NCBI GenBank assembly: GCA_024734555.1
Contig: JANPWX010020211.1
Coordinates: 372,001 to 436,000, forward strand
Direction: 5' to 3'
DNA length: 64,000 bases
Source of the DNA: Trochalopteron elliotii
Lineage: Eukaryota > Chordata > Aves > Passeriformes > Leiothrichidae
Shown: piece after piece, positions 36,001 to 48,929 of the stretch
How the letters are laid out: every line of letters starts with the position of its first letter
Position numbering within the stretch: position 1 is the first letter of the stretch
Notes under the pieces: model-generated
Databases searched by the model: none
What the model was told of the DNA's origin: nothing
What the model saw: the letters and a program-made list of their open reading frames with translations, nothing else
Translations under genes and position numbers: made by a program

Positions 36001-38740
36001 CCTAAACACTTATCTCTGGGGAAATACACCTTTTTTCAGCCTTTCAAATCAAGGACTTAAGGTGGGTTGCAAGGTTGGTATCATATAATTCAATAATTAT
36101 AAGTATAATTCAGATTCGGTTTGATAGTCTGAATCTTTAGCCATCATCATCATCAAAACCCCACACCAAGAGAAATAACACAGGGAAAATGACATAGGGA
36201 CAATCTTATTGAAAACTGTTTCAATCTGTGAGAGTTAGGAACCCTGTGATAGCCCCTCCTCTTTCCCTGCTTGTCCCTACAGAAGGTAAAAGCACCTTGG
36301 AGATGTTAATCCTCCTACAACACTTGATTTTGCTGTAGGAATCATTAGTTTTCCCTTCATTAGCACAAAACTTGTGTTAATTAGACATCAGACTTGGCAA
36401 CTTTTGCTGAAGAATTTTGTTTCTACCCTGGCAATTCATTGCAAAAGTGATGTTGTGCCTTGCTACCACAGGTTCCATTACAAATTATACCCGTCTCCCC
36501 AAATTTGGCCTATTTTCATCCTGAAGTCTGAGTTCCTCAGCACTTCTTAACCACAGAAGGGTTTTAAGCACTGCATATTCTTGTAGATTAATCGAAACAG
36601 TTGAAAAAGGGAAGAAATAGTCAACATTCTCTTCACAAATCATACATATATATAAAGCCAAAGTCCAATTCTCTAGGGTCCTGAATACTTCCAATGTTTG
36701 CCCTTCTTTTTTTCCCCCCTTATCTCACTAATATCATTCATCTTTAAAAATTAATGATTCTCCTCTTGACAGTGTTTTTCAGTAACTTTCAACAAGAACA
36801 GACTCACTCCATTTCCATATACAATCGCTAAGGATTGGAGTCTCTTATTAAAAAGGTGTGGAATAGCATCTCCCTGCTTCTACCAGTTATGCAACCTGAC
36901 AAGAAAAAACACTCCCAAATTCACATCTGTTAAAACAGAAGTCTAAATTTCATCATATGGAACCAACAAAAGAGAACTGCCACTGCAAACTTGTGCAAAA
37001 AACCTCTCAGAAATGCCTGTCTGAAAGCCCTCTTGGATTTGGAGTAGCCTTAAGGATGAAGGTTTTCCATCTAAGACCAAAACCACAATGTTCCCTTCCA
37101 AAGAGCCTGCTCTCTTCTACCTAACAGCCAGGGTAAATATGTACCTCTCACAAGAACATCAACTCGAACTAAATGCAGAGGCAAAAGCTGTGATCCACAG
37201 GTGATGGAAGTTATCTGCTCCCCAGGGTGATACTACCTCCAAGTCCCTAACTGCTTATTCCCAGTAATATGCATTAACAAATTCCCACCAATCTTCTCAG
37301 GCAATGAGGCCCCCCAAGGGTCTCTGTGGCATTGTGCATTTTATCCTATTGTTCTGCTCCCGTTGTTTGTTTGCTGCTGGTGCATCTCTCAAAGCAATAC
37401 ATACTATCTGACAACAAAGCAAGAGCACACTGTTCTCACCACCTGCTGCTTTCCATGAACACCGCAGTGTTCTCTTGTTGATTTTAGAAAATACCCTCTT
37501 TCCTTTACTCTCCATTGGATTTTTCAGGATCCAGCTTCCAAGCACTGCTCTGAATTTCTCCATGTGGTTTAGAAAGCCTTTTGATGTTGCTTTTATCTTT
37601 CTGTTAAAAATTCATCTCTTTGTATCATTGTCCTGTAAAAAATTTGAATTGACTCTGATAGCCCTCAATACAATAGCATTTCACTAGCCCACAAATCCTT
37701 CCAGCTCTTCTGCAGACATTGTCCAGTTCTTCATCTTTGAAGATCTTAACCCCAAACAGAGATACAGTATCTAAGTATTTATTAGTTACTTGAATCCCTC
37801 TTCTCAAAAGCAATTTTCTATTTCCACCAAAATAAGAGTAAAGGCAACACAACCACTTGTACCCCACCAATCTTTTTCTATTAAGTTTACTTCAGTAATT
37901 GTAAGGCTTAATTGCTTACTCTGTCAGCCAAGCCTTTTGTAGAAAAGTATCGATTCATAATTCACTCTCAGTTTAAACACAGGATGTTTATTCTTCCCTT
38001 TTGTCACATGAAAACTTCAGTTAAGCTGGATATAATTGTCTATGGCATTACAGAATCCAGCTCTGTTGTATAGAGCTACAAGCTATAGCAGCCATCTATT
38101 ATCACAGTGCAATTAAATAAACACTTCATCTACATCCAAATAACACAGCACGTTCCGTTTTTCTAGCACAGCAGAGTCCAGTAATCCCTGACATGTCTGA
38201 GTGTACTTTATAATAAAAAAACCCCAGAAACCTAAGTAACATTAATAATTACAAGTATTTCCTTCATTCCACTTAGTCACAGAGGTAAAATATTACATTT
38301 GAAGAGCTGAATAAAGAAAAATATTGAAATATGCTTCCACATGTGAAGCACACAAAGCTTCAATATTGTTAGCATTAAGGACAAAATTTTTTGGAAACAC
38401 TGTTCTTGAAATGCATATTGAAATATGACCCTTATTTTTTCCTGCATTACTCTTTTCACTTGCCTTGCATAATTCAAATAAATTTTGGGGAAGTCTGAAT
38501 TACAGTCTTGGCACAAAGATGCTGTCTTCCCAGAACATGAGTGATGACCACATAAATTTTGAAACAAGGATTATTTAACATCAATGAGACCAACAAGGGC
38601 TATTTTAATACCAAACATGAACAACTTAAATGGTCAGTCCTGCCCTAATTTCCACCTGATCTTTTAATAACAATCATAATGAATAAAAATGCAGGTTGGT
38701 TGTTAAAGGTTTTATCTGACCACATACAGTCATTACTTTT
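33012..38740. other. AT-rich gene-desert-like stretch
   Basis: No convincing gene in nearly 6 kb. A motif-dense patch at 34380-34470 carries homeodomain-type words (TAATTAC, CATTAATTACC) and has the look of conserved non-coding DNA. A C/A-rich tract lies at 35630-35685. At 37290-37560 a minus-strand frame of 88 codons overlies a GC-richer patch; I could not match it to a protein or to CR1. Confidence 0.5.
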
Positions 38741-38930
38741 TTCAGGCCTTTTGTTAATATTTAAATGATGGAAATTATTTTAAATGATGCTCATTACTGA
38801 TGGGAACTTTTTAAGCGAAACCCCGTCTGAGCTGCACATTGTGAGGCAAAAGTTTCATTGCTTGGTTTCATGAGGCATCCAAATCAGCAAGGAGCTGGCA
38901 GTCTCCACAAATTAACCATGTTCACCCCTG
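38741..38930. promoter_or_regulatory. Motif-dense patch, possible conserved non-coding element
   Basis: A SOX-type 'cttttgtt', followed by repeated 'aaatgatg' words (about 38763, 38784) with nearby 'gctcattactgatgg', sits in otherwise plain AT-rich DNA, then a less AT-rich segment 'gcgaaaccccgtctgagctg'. The density and variety of homeodomain/SOX-like words is what long-range enhancers often show. This rests on appearance alone. Confidence 0.18.
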
Positions 38931-40849
38931 CCTTCTCTGACAAAGGGGCAGCACTTCAGCACTAGGCAGACAGTGGGGTGGTCCTATATGGCCACTTCTA
39001 TGCACCTACAAAATTAGATGCATCAAATAATGTCATAAATGCTCACATTTCACACTAACAACCTACTTCTAATACTGGACTGCTATGCTGACATTTGGAA
39101 ATGTGAAATAGAGAGGCATATGGAATTTATTATTTTGTTTTTCAAGTCACAGCTACTAAATTCAAAAGAAAGCAAGTTATGAGATTAGTGACAGTAATCA
39201 CAGTGACTTGTTTAAGAGGACAACACTGAAAGACACTTTTCAATTCAGGGAGGAGTAGGTGTGAATAAATCACATGAATATATCTCATGGATATCCTTGT
39301 TTCAAGAAGACAAGTCATGTTCATTTTTTAGCTAATCCAAATACAAAATCATAATACAATCTATCTTACTACTTCCGCTGTATCAAGTACCCATTTGAAA
39401 AATGCTCAATTATGTCTTCCACACAGCAAACTTCAGGAAGAATAAATCAGTGCTATGTATCATTTCCAGGAAAAGAGTAAGTTTAGACTTTATGGAATCT
39501 GCATTCTTGTTCATCCAAGAGGATGCTGTCTGCAGTGTGATGCTAAGAAACTGCAATTTGTTAGCATTAAATGGAAGAGTGTTACCTAAAAGAAACCACA
39601 GCTATAGTACAGAGAAAAGACATTTACCCCAGCAGATGTGATCACTTTCAGTGTATGGTAATATCTAGGTTTTTCAAACAAAGTTATGAAAAATAAATCA
39701 TTATATCAGTCAGTTTTTTAAAAATATTACTGTATGCAATGAAGTCAGCTCTAGACTTAAAGAAAGTAATCAAAACAGAATGAAAACCAAAGTAGTTGAT
39801 CTGAATTACAACAACACTATAATATATATGACATACTTTTAACAAGAAAGGACTTGTTAAGACCAAAGTTCTTCGTATTATAAATTACTTTTTAGAAGGC
39901 TATGTGTACATCTTGCTACAAAATAAAAATCTAATATGTGCAGACATGCAGTCTCAAAATGGTCCTCAAGACCAGGACATCCAGAACAGGACATTCACAC
40001 AAAGAAACAAAGTCTCGTAAATTTACCAGCCCTTGCCTGGTACCCTGGAGGCATAGCAGATTCCACAACTCAAAAGATAAACAACAGACAACTGTGGGCA
40101 ACATTCAGCTTTAGTAATGATCAGAGGCTAAGAATAACAAAGAACATTGCATCTCCCAACAGTAATAAAACCTGCCCATCCAAGTGTCTGGCTTTAAAAA
40201 CCCTTGTTCACAGCTGGGACCAGCACTGCCCCCGTAAGTCAGAGCTCCTATCTTTTCATTTATATGATCAGTCAAAGCAAGGAATGGATAGAGAGAATAA
40301 AAATATATAAAAAACCTTTAAGAAAAGCTTTACTAATAATCAATTTCAGACAGATGAAAAAAGTATCGAGAGCTATTTTGAGAACGCATTTCAAGAATCT
40401 AACATCATGAAGTTACCAGAATTAGGGGTTTTGTCGAAGTAACATAACTTTGTGTTCAGACTGCAACCTAAATTTTATTCACAAAAAAAAAATTGGAAAA
40501 AAAGATATAAAGAAATGGCCTTTCTTTCAAGGCCTATTCTCCCCACTACTTTCAAATCTCTACAGTTTGGGCCTAGTGTGAAAAAAAGCAGCAGTATTTC
40601 ACTCTGCTAAGTCATAGTACACAACTTCATGCACAAAACATGGCTAAAGCCTTCTAAGCCAGTACAGATCCTTGTAGAGAATCTGTTCCCCTACACCCCC
40701 AATCTTGGCTTTTTTAGTTTAAGATGCAGCTCAGCACATGCCAGCCCATCAGAGACAGGCCACAGGTCATTCACCAACTGCAAGCCATTTGTATGAAGTT
40801 ATGGGTAGGCTGCACTCTCCAGTTGTGCAGAGCCCTGGCTGTCTGATGT
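38931..40849. other. AT-rich non-coding stretch
   Basis: Includes a 124-codon plus frame at 39936-40310 with no recognisable domain. No named repeat or RNA gene. Confidence 0.5.
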
Positions 40850-41040
40850 GCTCCATCATTTAGCCTTCCCAGCAGCAAATCAAATAAAGATGCAATTTTT
40901 CTTCTTTTCAGAGCTGATTGACATTTTAATTAATCTACAGTTGGAAGTGTTAATCGAGCCATGAAGTGAGGCGGTAGTTCACAGCTAGTAAAGTTTTCTA
41001 CAATGGTTTTACAAGCATCAGTACACAGTTTACCTCATTA
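40850..41040. promoter_or_regulatory. Homeodomain-motif cluster, possible conserved enhancer
   Basis: A PBX/HOX-type 'tgattgaca' at 40915-40923 runs straight into a homeodomain 'ttttaattaat' at 40924-40934, followed by 'gtgttaatcg' and a C/G-containing segment. This arrangement is typical of developmental enhancers known to be conserved among vertebrates, but no comparison was possible here. Confidence 0.22.
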
Positions 41041-42775
41041 GTTGTACTTTGGATATTTTTTAATAAAAAAATAAATGCACCCACAGTGGTATAACTCTTT
41101 TTTTCAAAGAAAACCAGCTTCCAGGATCCCATTTCCTTCTATAAGATAATCTAAATCCTTAATGAGTTATTGCAAAGGATTCAAATATAATAACGACTTT
41201 ATTTACTACTTTCATTTTGATACATTCATAAAGATAGAGCCATAGTATCCCTTCTTCCATGGAGCTTCAGCCCACTTATAATATTATAGAAACAAGTTTT
41301 ATCCTTCTATTTTTTAAGTATTCTACAGATTCAAAGACTCTCACTCCAATGATTTTCAGGAGCAAAAGCTGTGCTTGCTCTTAAGCACAGAGCAAAAACA
41401 TGCTATGTGGTATGCATGGTGTCACTAACGTGTGCCACTATTTATTTTAAGAATGTAAACCCTTCATAACAAATATTTTTTAAATTAATAATTCATTTGT
41501 TTATTTATTTAGTGCATGAATTTTTTACAGATTATTTATCTTCTACAAAGCTCAACCATCTGGCTATTGTGAAAGCCTTAAAAAAATAATAGAAACAAAT
41601 GGCTAAGAAAATCCCTTGCTTTACTAAGAAGTATTATGGGTGTGGTGGGGCTATATTGGCAGTGTGTATGTGCATGGATCCAGAAAAGGATGGCTATAAC
41701 ATCGCATCATGATCTTGATAGGCAAAGATTTTCACTTCAGTTTTTGGATACAATAATCCTAAAATACACTCAATGCTTACATCCAGTGTTTTCAGAGAGC
41801 GGGGATAGGGAGAAGAATTTGAGAAGTACTTGACAAGTTGAAAATGCCCCTGTGCACAGATGCATCTCCAATTCTGAGAAGAACATTTAATAAAAACTCA
41901 CCTATCAGAGGCAGACATTAAAATGAACTTCATCCAGTCACCATAGGAAGTGTTCAAAAAGCTCTCTAAACTATGTTACACTTACCAGACACCAGAAACC
42001 TTCACATAGAGTTTCTTTGCAAAAGGTTTTGATTTATAAGTATAAAGGAAGAAAAGGAGTGCCAGCATTTTTTCCTTTCCTTTTACTTCTTTAAGGGGCT
42101 CAACAAGTTCCTACATCAGTCAGCAGTAGCTGTGAATCAGCTCAGTGCAGGGGTAACACAGCACCATCTGCAGCTCTGGGAATTTTCCATTTTCAGTCTC
42201 ACTAATTCCTGACTCTGCAGATGAACTGAGCCATTACCCATTCACTAGTGTGGGTTGAGAGAGAAATTAGCCAAATCCTTTCAAAATATATACACTAGGC
42301 AAGATATAGAAAATTTCTTGTATTTTTTTCCTATTGATTGCTGACCCTCAAGTCAGGATCCCTTGTCAGCAATTTGTAAATAAAATGATCTGTTAAGATA
42401 TTATGACAGTCCTTGCAATTCTTATACATCTTTTATCTTTCATTGGATATACATATCACTAAACACCTTTGAATGAAATGCCCAAATATCACAAATAAAT
42501 TCATGGTGGAACTACATATTGTACAACAACCTCTTAAAAAAGCTAATCTCACATAATCAGATATGGGGCATGGAGGAAATCAGTTTTAAAAACATATCAA
42601 CACATTATAGTAATGTACCCAGGGAGGGCACAGATCCAGCCATTGGCATTGTAATAGCAGAGGTTTCACATTTGTAAGTATTATATAGATTACAATCAAA
42701 CATGAAACACAAAGTTATTTATAGGATTCTGAAAAAAAGCTCGGTTCATCTATTTTGTTTTATTTGAACAAGAAC
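41041..42775. other. AT-rich non-coding stretch
   Basis: No feature found except A/T runs (for example TAATAAAAAAATAAAT at about 41060) and a partial REST-like word at 42158-42175 that I do not accept as a site. Confidence 0.5.
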
Positions 42776-42810
42776 ATTATTATTATTAATAATAATATTA
42801 ATATTAATAT
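42776..42810. repeat. ATT/AAT microsatellite with self-complementary arms
   Basis: (ATT)n turns into (AAT)n and then AATATT units. 'attattattaataataat' is a perfect palindrome, so the tract can form a hairpin. Slippage-prone simple repeat. Confidence 0.9.
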
Positions 42811-43760
42811 CCATAGTAAAAGAACTTGATTTTATCAAAAACACTCACTAAGAAAATTAATCCACATCAGAGAATCAGTCTTTCAAAACCAGTGAGGATT
42901 GGTCTTCAGCCAGAGGAAGATTTTCAAGTTAATTATATATTTCACATATGTTTTTTTAACTCTGGGTTTATAATAAAGGCTAATTTCAGATGCAGCAGAA
43001 TGAAACCAACTCAATACACAAATAATCCTATTTCAGTTAAATACCGTGTTCTTGACACTCGCACCTCCATCTTCATTTGCAAAAGAATATAGTTGGCCAT
43101 TTTGCCACTTTCCAAACATCATAGCTTCTATTACTGCTTCCAGGTATCATGTTCAGGGTTTTTACTAGATCATACTTCCCTTTTATACCCAAAGGTTACT
43201 GAACTTTTCACAGTTGAGTGAGATTTACAAGCCAAGTGACAAAGCTGCTTGCACGAGCAAGGCTTTGTAACTAAGCAAGAAGGGAGTTCTAACCATGGAA
43301 AGAAAGTACATTATTCCAGTAACTCCAGTAAATAAGGCATGATGGGGCAGCAACAGTACAAGGGCAAAATAGCAGGGAAAAAACAAGTCATAGTATCTAC
43401 AGGTTGATAAACTAACAAAAATGCATCTACATCTGAAGCAGCTTAGATTGTCCTTGTTTTAAAGTTATTTTTAATTAAAAAAAAACAGACATTAATATAA
43501 CACATAGGATATGTTACTCCACAGCCAGTGTTTATTTAATTCATCAAATGAATGAGACAAAAAAGTATTGTAGTTATTATTTGTAAAGTGACTTTGTAGG
43601 CAGATGTTATAAGTAAATCTAAATGGATTTCACAATTCTTTTCCCTAGATGCATTTTCTTTTATTCAAAACAGTCCATAAGCATGTAGTAGAATTCTAAA
43701 AACTAAGTTGAAAAATTCCAATAATAATATACATTTGTAATAATGGTAATAACTCATTTC
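42811..43760. other. AT-rich non-coding stretch
   Basis: Chance frame at 42826-43092 only. No recognisable element. Confidence 0.5.
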
Positions 43761-43762
43761 AT

Positions 43763-43803
43763 ATACATATATATGTATCTCTATATATGTATATACATAT
43801 ATA
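43763..43803. repeat. Two adjacent perfect AT palindromes (16 and 22 bp)
   Basis: 'atacatatatatgtat' (43763-43778) and a 22-bp palindrome at 43782-43803 centred on GTATATAC are separated by 3 bases. Paired AT palindromes of this kind can extrude cruciforms and are often unstable; they commonly grow from TA-rich microsatellites. Confidence 0.9.
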
Positions 43804-46800
43804 AAGCGGAGCATGCATTACTTTCTCTGATTGGCAAATTCAATACATTTACCTTCTCCAATTGAGAAGTACTTCAAGGAAAATTCTGTATCCTGATTTT
43901 TACATAAAGCACACACAAACAGAAAAAAACTTTCTGCTAATGAAATAAATTATAGATAGAGAATTCAAATACCTTTAACTTAACAAATAGTGCAAGCTGA
44001 GAAAACCAACAGAGCTGCCACAGCCCTGACAAGCTTTTAATATTTCTTTAACATTTTCCTCGGAATTAAATTTTCTGTCTGGATCAGACAGAATCAGTTC
44101 TCTGATCAACTTTGCCCTTACCAGTGGGGGCTGACTGAACTAACAAGCATCTGCACAGTCTATCACACACAGATCAACCCCAGACAACACACAGACACTG
44201 CAGAGCTGGAAGAGAACACCGAGTTTACACTTCTGCAACAAACAGTGGAGTCCTTTGGGCAAGCAGACAAGGACTGAGTTCAGTGCTGTAAGGTTAGAGA
44301 GCTCACACTGTGCTGTTCTCAGCACAGGATGAAAGAGATGGATAGAGTTGATTTTTCTTGCTCTCCTGCCACAAGCAGAAAAAGCAACGCTTCCCCAGAT
44401 CCAACCCCATGGGACAGATCTTCAACAGCACAGAGTACGCAACTGAGTTACAAACTATCCCAATTTTAAATCAGCTGAAAATCTTGACTACTCTGGAAAT
44501 AAAATTTTTAAAAGGAAGCATTAAAAAAAATCCTATCTTTGGTGGTTGAAATGTTCCATGACAGAACTTATGAACCTATTATAGGATGTACTTTGAAGAG
44601 AAGAAGGCAGAAAGCCATGTCTAAAGCACAGACCTCCTTTTTATTCACAGAACCCTCAACATTATGTGTGCTATGAAGAATATTTTCACTCTAAGTCAAA
44701 AAACAAGTTTCCCTTCTTTCCCTTCTCCCCACATGTCAACACTTGTTCCATTTGGGAGAACTCAAACAGCTTTTCACTGAAAAAGAGGTTTACAAAAGTA
44801 GTCTTGTACTATGTTTTGAAAAACATTATCCCATTTTTCCATAATTCACCCCTTGTGTAAAACTAAATGAAATGCTTTTGTTTGCATTTATATAGGGGTT
44901 TTTTTTTCCCTTTAGTTGTCTTTCCTCTATTGAACATTTAGAATTTACTTCCCTTTCCCCTCCAGTTTTAGTTACGAGCCCTATAGAATTGTGTTCAGGA
45001 GTGCACAGAAAGCAGTGGCACATTTCTCAACACATGGTGTTCCATATGCAAGACTTTACACGTGTCCATATATTGGATATACTAAAAGTCCTCTGACTGC
45101 AACAAATTGAACTGCTGCCAGTCACTACAGTATGGCTAAAAGAAGCCTTTACCTTCTTCCAACAACCACTTTAAAGATGATTTGGTGTTCCTGAAGCACT
45201 GCAAATAAAGAAGAAAAAACCTGCTCAGAAAAATAAATATTATACTTTTTAAATATGAAAAAAAAATAGCTGAAAGATCCAGATGTGCTTTAAAGATTTT
45301 TCTCCTCAGAGCCTGGTTATTTCACAGTTACTGGCATGAAAAGTAATGTCTTGGGAAGGAAAAAAGAGAAAGGAAACCGCATGAAAACTCTAAGTACAGA
45401 ACTGGTGGCACATACAGTAATCAGAGGTGCACTACGTGCCCTTCCTGATGGGATTACTGCTCCAGATTTGCTCATTAAATTGTGAAGAGTTGGCTGTTCA
45501 TAGTCTTCTGTCAGGTGCTATCTGATGATAGGAAAATCATCCCAGCACATTACAGTAACCAAGTATCTCGACAAATGTCCTGCGAAACTGGGATATTGTA
45601 CTTCAGCAGTATGCAATGGAGTTTTGCCAAATGTCTAACAGCCCTATTATTTCTCCCTGACAGGCTGTTTTACAGAGGTTATTATTTTCTGATTACACCA
45701 AATTAAAGTATGGGTTTCTGGACAGAACAGAAGGATATTTACATTGGATCTCTGGCATCATTATAATGAGATAAAGGGCAAATACAATCCAGAAATGCTT
45801 CACTCACAGTGACATTGTAACTTGTTATACTGTATATTTACAGCAGAAGAGGAAGGCAAAGTAATTGAATCCTTACTTTCAATACAGGCTTAGCAAAACA
45901 AGTCTATTATACTCACAGGGATTAACCCTCAAGAGGTGATAACATATATACCCCTTAATTGTGAAACAAACGCATGTCTTAGCAAGTACAGAAAGTAAAT
46001 TGGTAGCAAGATCCTCCTTGATTTTAAGTAAAATTCAGATCGAATTTTTCCTACAAGTGTTTTATATTGAGAAAAATTATCTCCTACTCCTGTCATCATT
46101 TATCTCACTTGGTAGGCACATAGCACTAATTTGGCAGTATTGAAGTCCTTTGAAAAATAGCACCCATTGATATACAAGCTATAAAATTTTGTCTAACAAT
46201 TCCCTTTCCTTTTGACTGTGTGTGCAAAATGGTATGGAGTGGGCAGTCAGTCCTGCAGCCCCACAAGTGTATCATCCAACAAAGATAAGGATGCATCTAA
46301 GAGGAAATTATACTACAGCAAATGGAATTATTTTTTTCCACAACAAAATAGCAGGAGATTGTTTTTCTGCTTTGTATTTCTTCTGTAGGACACGCAAGTT
46401 ACCTGTGTTCAGTACACAGCAGTCTCTCCTCATATGTTGATGTGCATAGAAAACAAGTATATATTGTTTTCTAATTTCAAAGCATCAACCTAACTGTAAA
46501 TGGTAATTTTCTGGCTCCATATCCATTTGCAAAAAAATTAAATCTTCATGACATTTGTAGTTTCCAACAATACAGTAAAATAATGCTGCATAGAACAGAA
46601 ACAGAGCTTACATCTGTTATATTAACCACGGGAAAAGAAGAATGGCACATATGTTTAAGATTAATACTGATCAAATTACATAGAAATCTGGGCTCATAGT
46701 AATAAAAAAGGAGAGAAATCTGAAAAACCTATCAAGGGTCACATCTGAGATCTAAGTCAGAAAATAATAACCTTTCCATGTTAGTCTGCAGTGCATTGCT

Positions 46801-47342
46801 GGTGGTAGAGATCAGCACTGTGGTACCAGAAAGAGAACATAATGTTGCTGCTTCTGAGGCTGAACGTCCTGTTTAGGTGTTAATGGTTATAAAATTTATT
46901 TTATCTTGGCAAAGATATTTCTGGTCTACCTTAGAACAACATCTTGACAGCAGCAGTTATGTAAGCTGCTGGTGTTGCCCTTTCTGATAGGCAGATGTTA
47001 CTGCCGACAGCACAGACAACAAAACTGTAACATTATCTTACCTGCAAGTTTTTTTTTTTATTCTATGCAATCCCCCACAACATATTTAGAAGTTCCTCAG
47101 TTGACAAAATTAAGTCTGCTGTCTTATCAGTCCCCAGTCAAAAGAGGAGTGATCAGAGGAAAAATGAAACCATCAAGTTAAATACCTCAATGACACAAAG
47201 AATACTGTTATTAATATGATCAAAAACTTTAGCTTTACAGCTCCAGTCCGAGGTCTTTCAAAGGCAGTAAAATTCCCATTCAACTAAAAGGCATAAGCAT
47301 CATCCCAAGAGTAAGATTCCCAAGGAATTAAAACACATATCA
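43804..47342. other. AT-rich non-coding stretch
   Basis: Chance frames only (for example 44358-44549, 45482-45706, 46222-46440). T11 run at 47049-47059. No named repeat, RNA gene or exon recognised. Confidence 0.5.
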
Positions 47343-47383
47343 CTGTTAAGGCTGAAGGGGAAACTGTTAAGGTTTGAAGGGGA
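47343..47383 (+). repeat. 21-bp imperfect tandem duplication
   Basis: 'ctgttaaggctgaagggga' (47343-47361) and 'ctgttaaggtttgaagggga' (47364-47383) form a two-copy array, followed by a GC-richer stretch to about 47445. Confidence 0.85.
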
Positions 47384-47885
47384 TGGTTTCTCCTGGGGAG
47401 AGCTGGGAAAGGAAAGGCAGAGTGCCCCTCTGAGGTGGATGTAACAATTTCAAACTTCATCACTCCAGTTTGTGCTGCCTAGATAACTCAAGTTGCATTG
47501 ATTTGGGTCCTTGACTGGATGGCTTCCCAGACAGAACGTGACCTTAATATGTCAAGGAAAACTGAAACAATCTTCAAAATGTGTTCTGTATGCTGCTTAT
47601 TAGTACTGTGATTAAAATCTCATTTTAAAATTCTACACAAACATTCTGTCACATTCTTCTGCTAAAGAGAATTCTTTTATATAGAAATTTGCATAAACAC
47701 CATGGCACTGACACATGTAACATGATGCATAGAGCACTGTGCATTTACCCTTCTAAATTTTGAAAGTGTTTTGAAATTCACAAACTAGTGAAGTGTTGTC
47801 AGCAGTGAATAAATAGAAAGAAAAAGGCAGAAAATACTCTGTTTTCTAATCTAAATGAATATTTTGTTTTCCTTTTTCTCTTTAG

Positions 47886-47968
47886 ATCCCAGTCCTAGCA
47901 GCCATGCAAACCTGGATGGTAATGTGTCAAATATACCAGGGGAGCTGACCACAACTGGGATATTCTGA
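47886..47968 (+). other. Best exon candidate: 26 open codons, or a 33-nt microexon
   Basis: The splice acceptor is close to ideal: 'ttctaat' branch-point-like sequence around 47844-47850, then 'attttgttttcctttttctc' and 'tttag' ending at 47885, which puts the branch A about 36 bases from the AG. After the AG, the frame from 47888 is open for 26 codons to TGA at 47966-47968; the peptide starts PSPSSHANLDGNVSNIPGEL and has a natural, polar, loop-like composition. Alternatively a GT at 47919 (ATG|gtaatg) would give a 33-nt microexon, a multiple of three and open in two of three phases. I do not recognise the protein and see no AATAAA soon after the stop. It could be a last exon, a neuronal-type microexon, a lncRNA exon or chance. 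Confidence 0.25.
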
Positions 47969-48929
47969 AAAGGAGAGGTGTTTTTGTCAAATCATACTGA
48001 ACTAAGTTTCTCCACATATACTACTGAGGCCTAAAACTCATAACTACAACAATACAGGGTTTAAACATAGTAGCTGAATCTACAGAGGCAGCTGGATGTG
48101 GGGTGGTGCAATTGGTCTGGTGTTCACATAAAAGGAGTGATACAGCTGAGGTGAGGAACTGCTCAGGAATCAAAAGCTGAAATTATATCAATTAAGAGGA
48201 GATATTTGCCTGAATGCCTTTAAATATTTATTTCAGTATGGCTGAATAAGCTTCCTTTCCCTTCCCTTGGCACTGCACTGTTAAGAATCAGGTAAATGAG
48301 TTGTTTTGGGCTGTCAATCTGAAGCAGAAGCCTCAACCTACAAAAGGTGTTCAAGCAACTGCCACTTCAGCAGTATTGATCCACTGTATACTGACTATTA
48401 GGAACTTGGGATTAGACCTAGAAAATCATCATACTCTTGTTGTTTCAAAAATACAGCTTTCTACCATGCACTAGCTAAAGAGAAAAGGATTACACTCAAC
48501 ACCGATACACACATTTGTATCACTTCTTCCAATTTAAAAAGATTTTTTTAAAAGCCTAAAATAACTAGGCAATTCCAAAATCCTCACACTTTATAATAGA
48601 AAATATCTTTTAAATACAAATAGTTGTAAATTTTCTGCAAGGCTATTTGGTACCATTTAGACAACAGTAGACTAAGTACAAAAAACCCTCTTCTTCCTGA
48701 TGTTAGCAACCACAACATCCTCTCCAGCTTTTCTTTTGTGACATTGAAATAAGTGTGTTTCCATCTCCTCTTGTACAGGGAGTTTCCATTCCCTCTAACC
48801 ATCCTGGCTGGACATTCCAGTTTGCATCCACATCTTTTGATCGTGATTGATTAGAATTGTTCACAACATACCCAGAGAGGCCCCTCAAGCGTCTGAATGT
48901 GAGCATCAGGACTGACTCTTCAGGAGCAC
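47969..48929. other. Non-coding stretch
   Basis: Nothing recognised. Minus-strand frames at 48584-48945 overlap each other; because they adjoin the CR1 fragment they might include its decayed 3' part, but I cannot align this stretch to CR1. Confidence 0.45.

Noticed and set aside
37290..37870. Possible LINE or coding fragment
   Set aside because: A few words recalled CR1 antisense sequence, but block order and spacing did not hold over more than a few bases.
42158..42175. REST/RE1-like word containing CAGCACCAT
   Set aside because: Only the left half fits; the GGACAGC right half is lost (13 of 18 positions by eye), which is not enough for a call.
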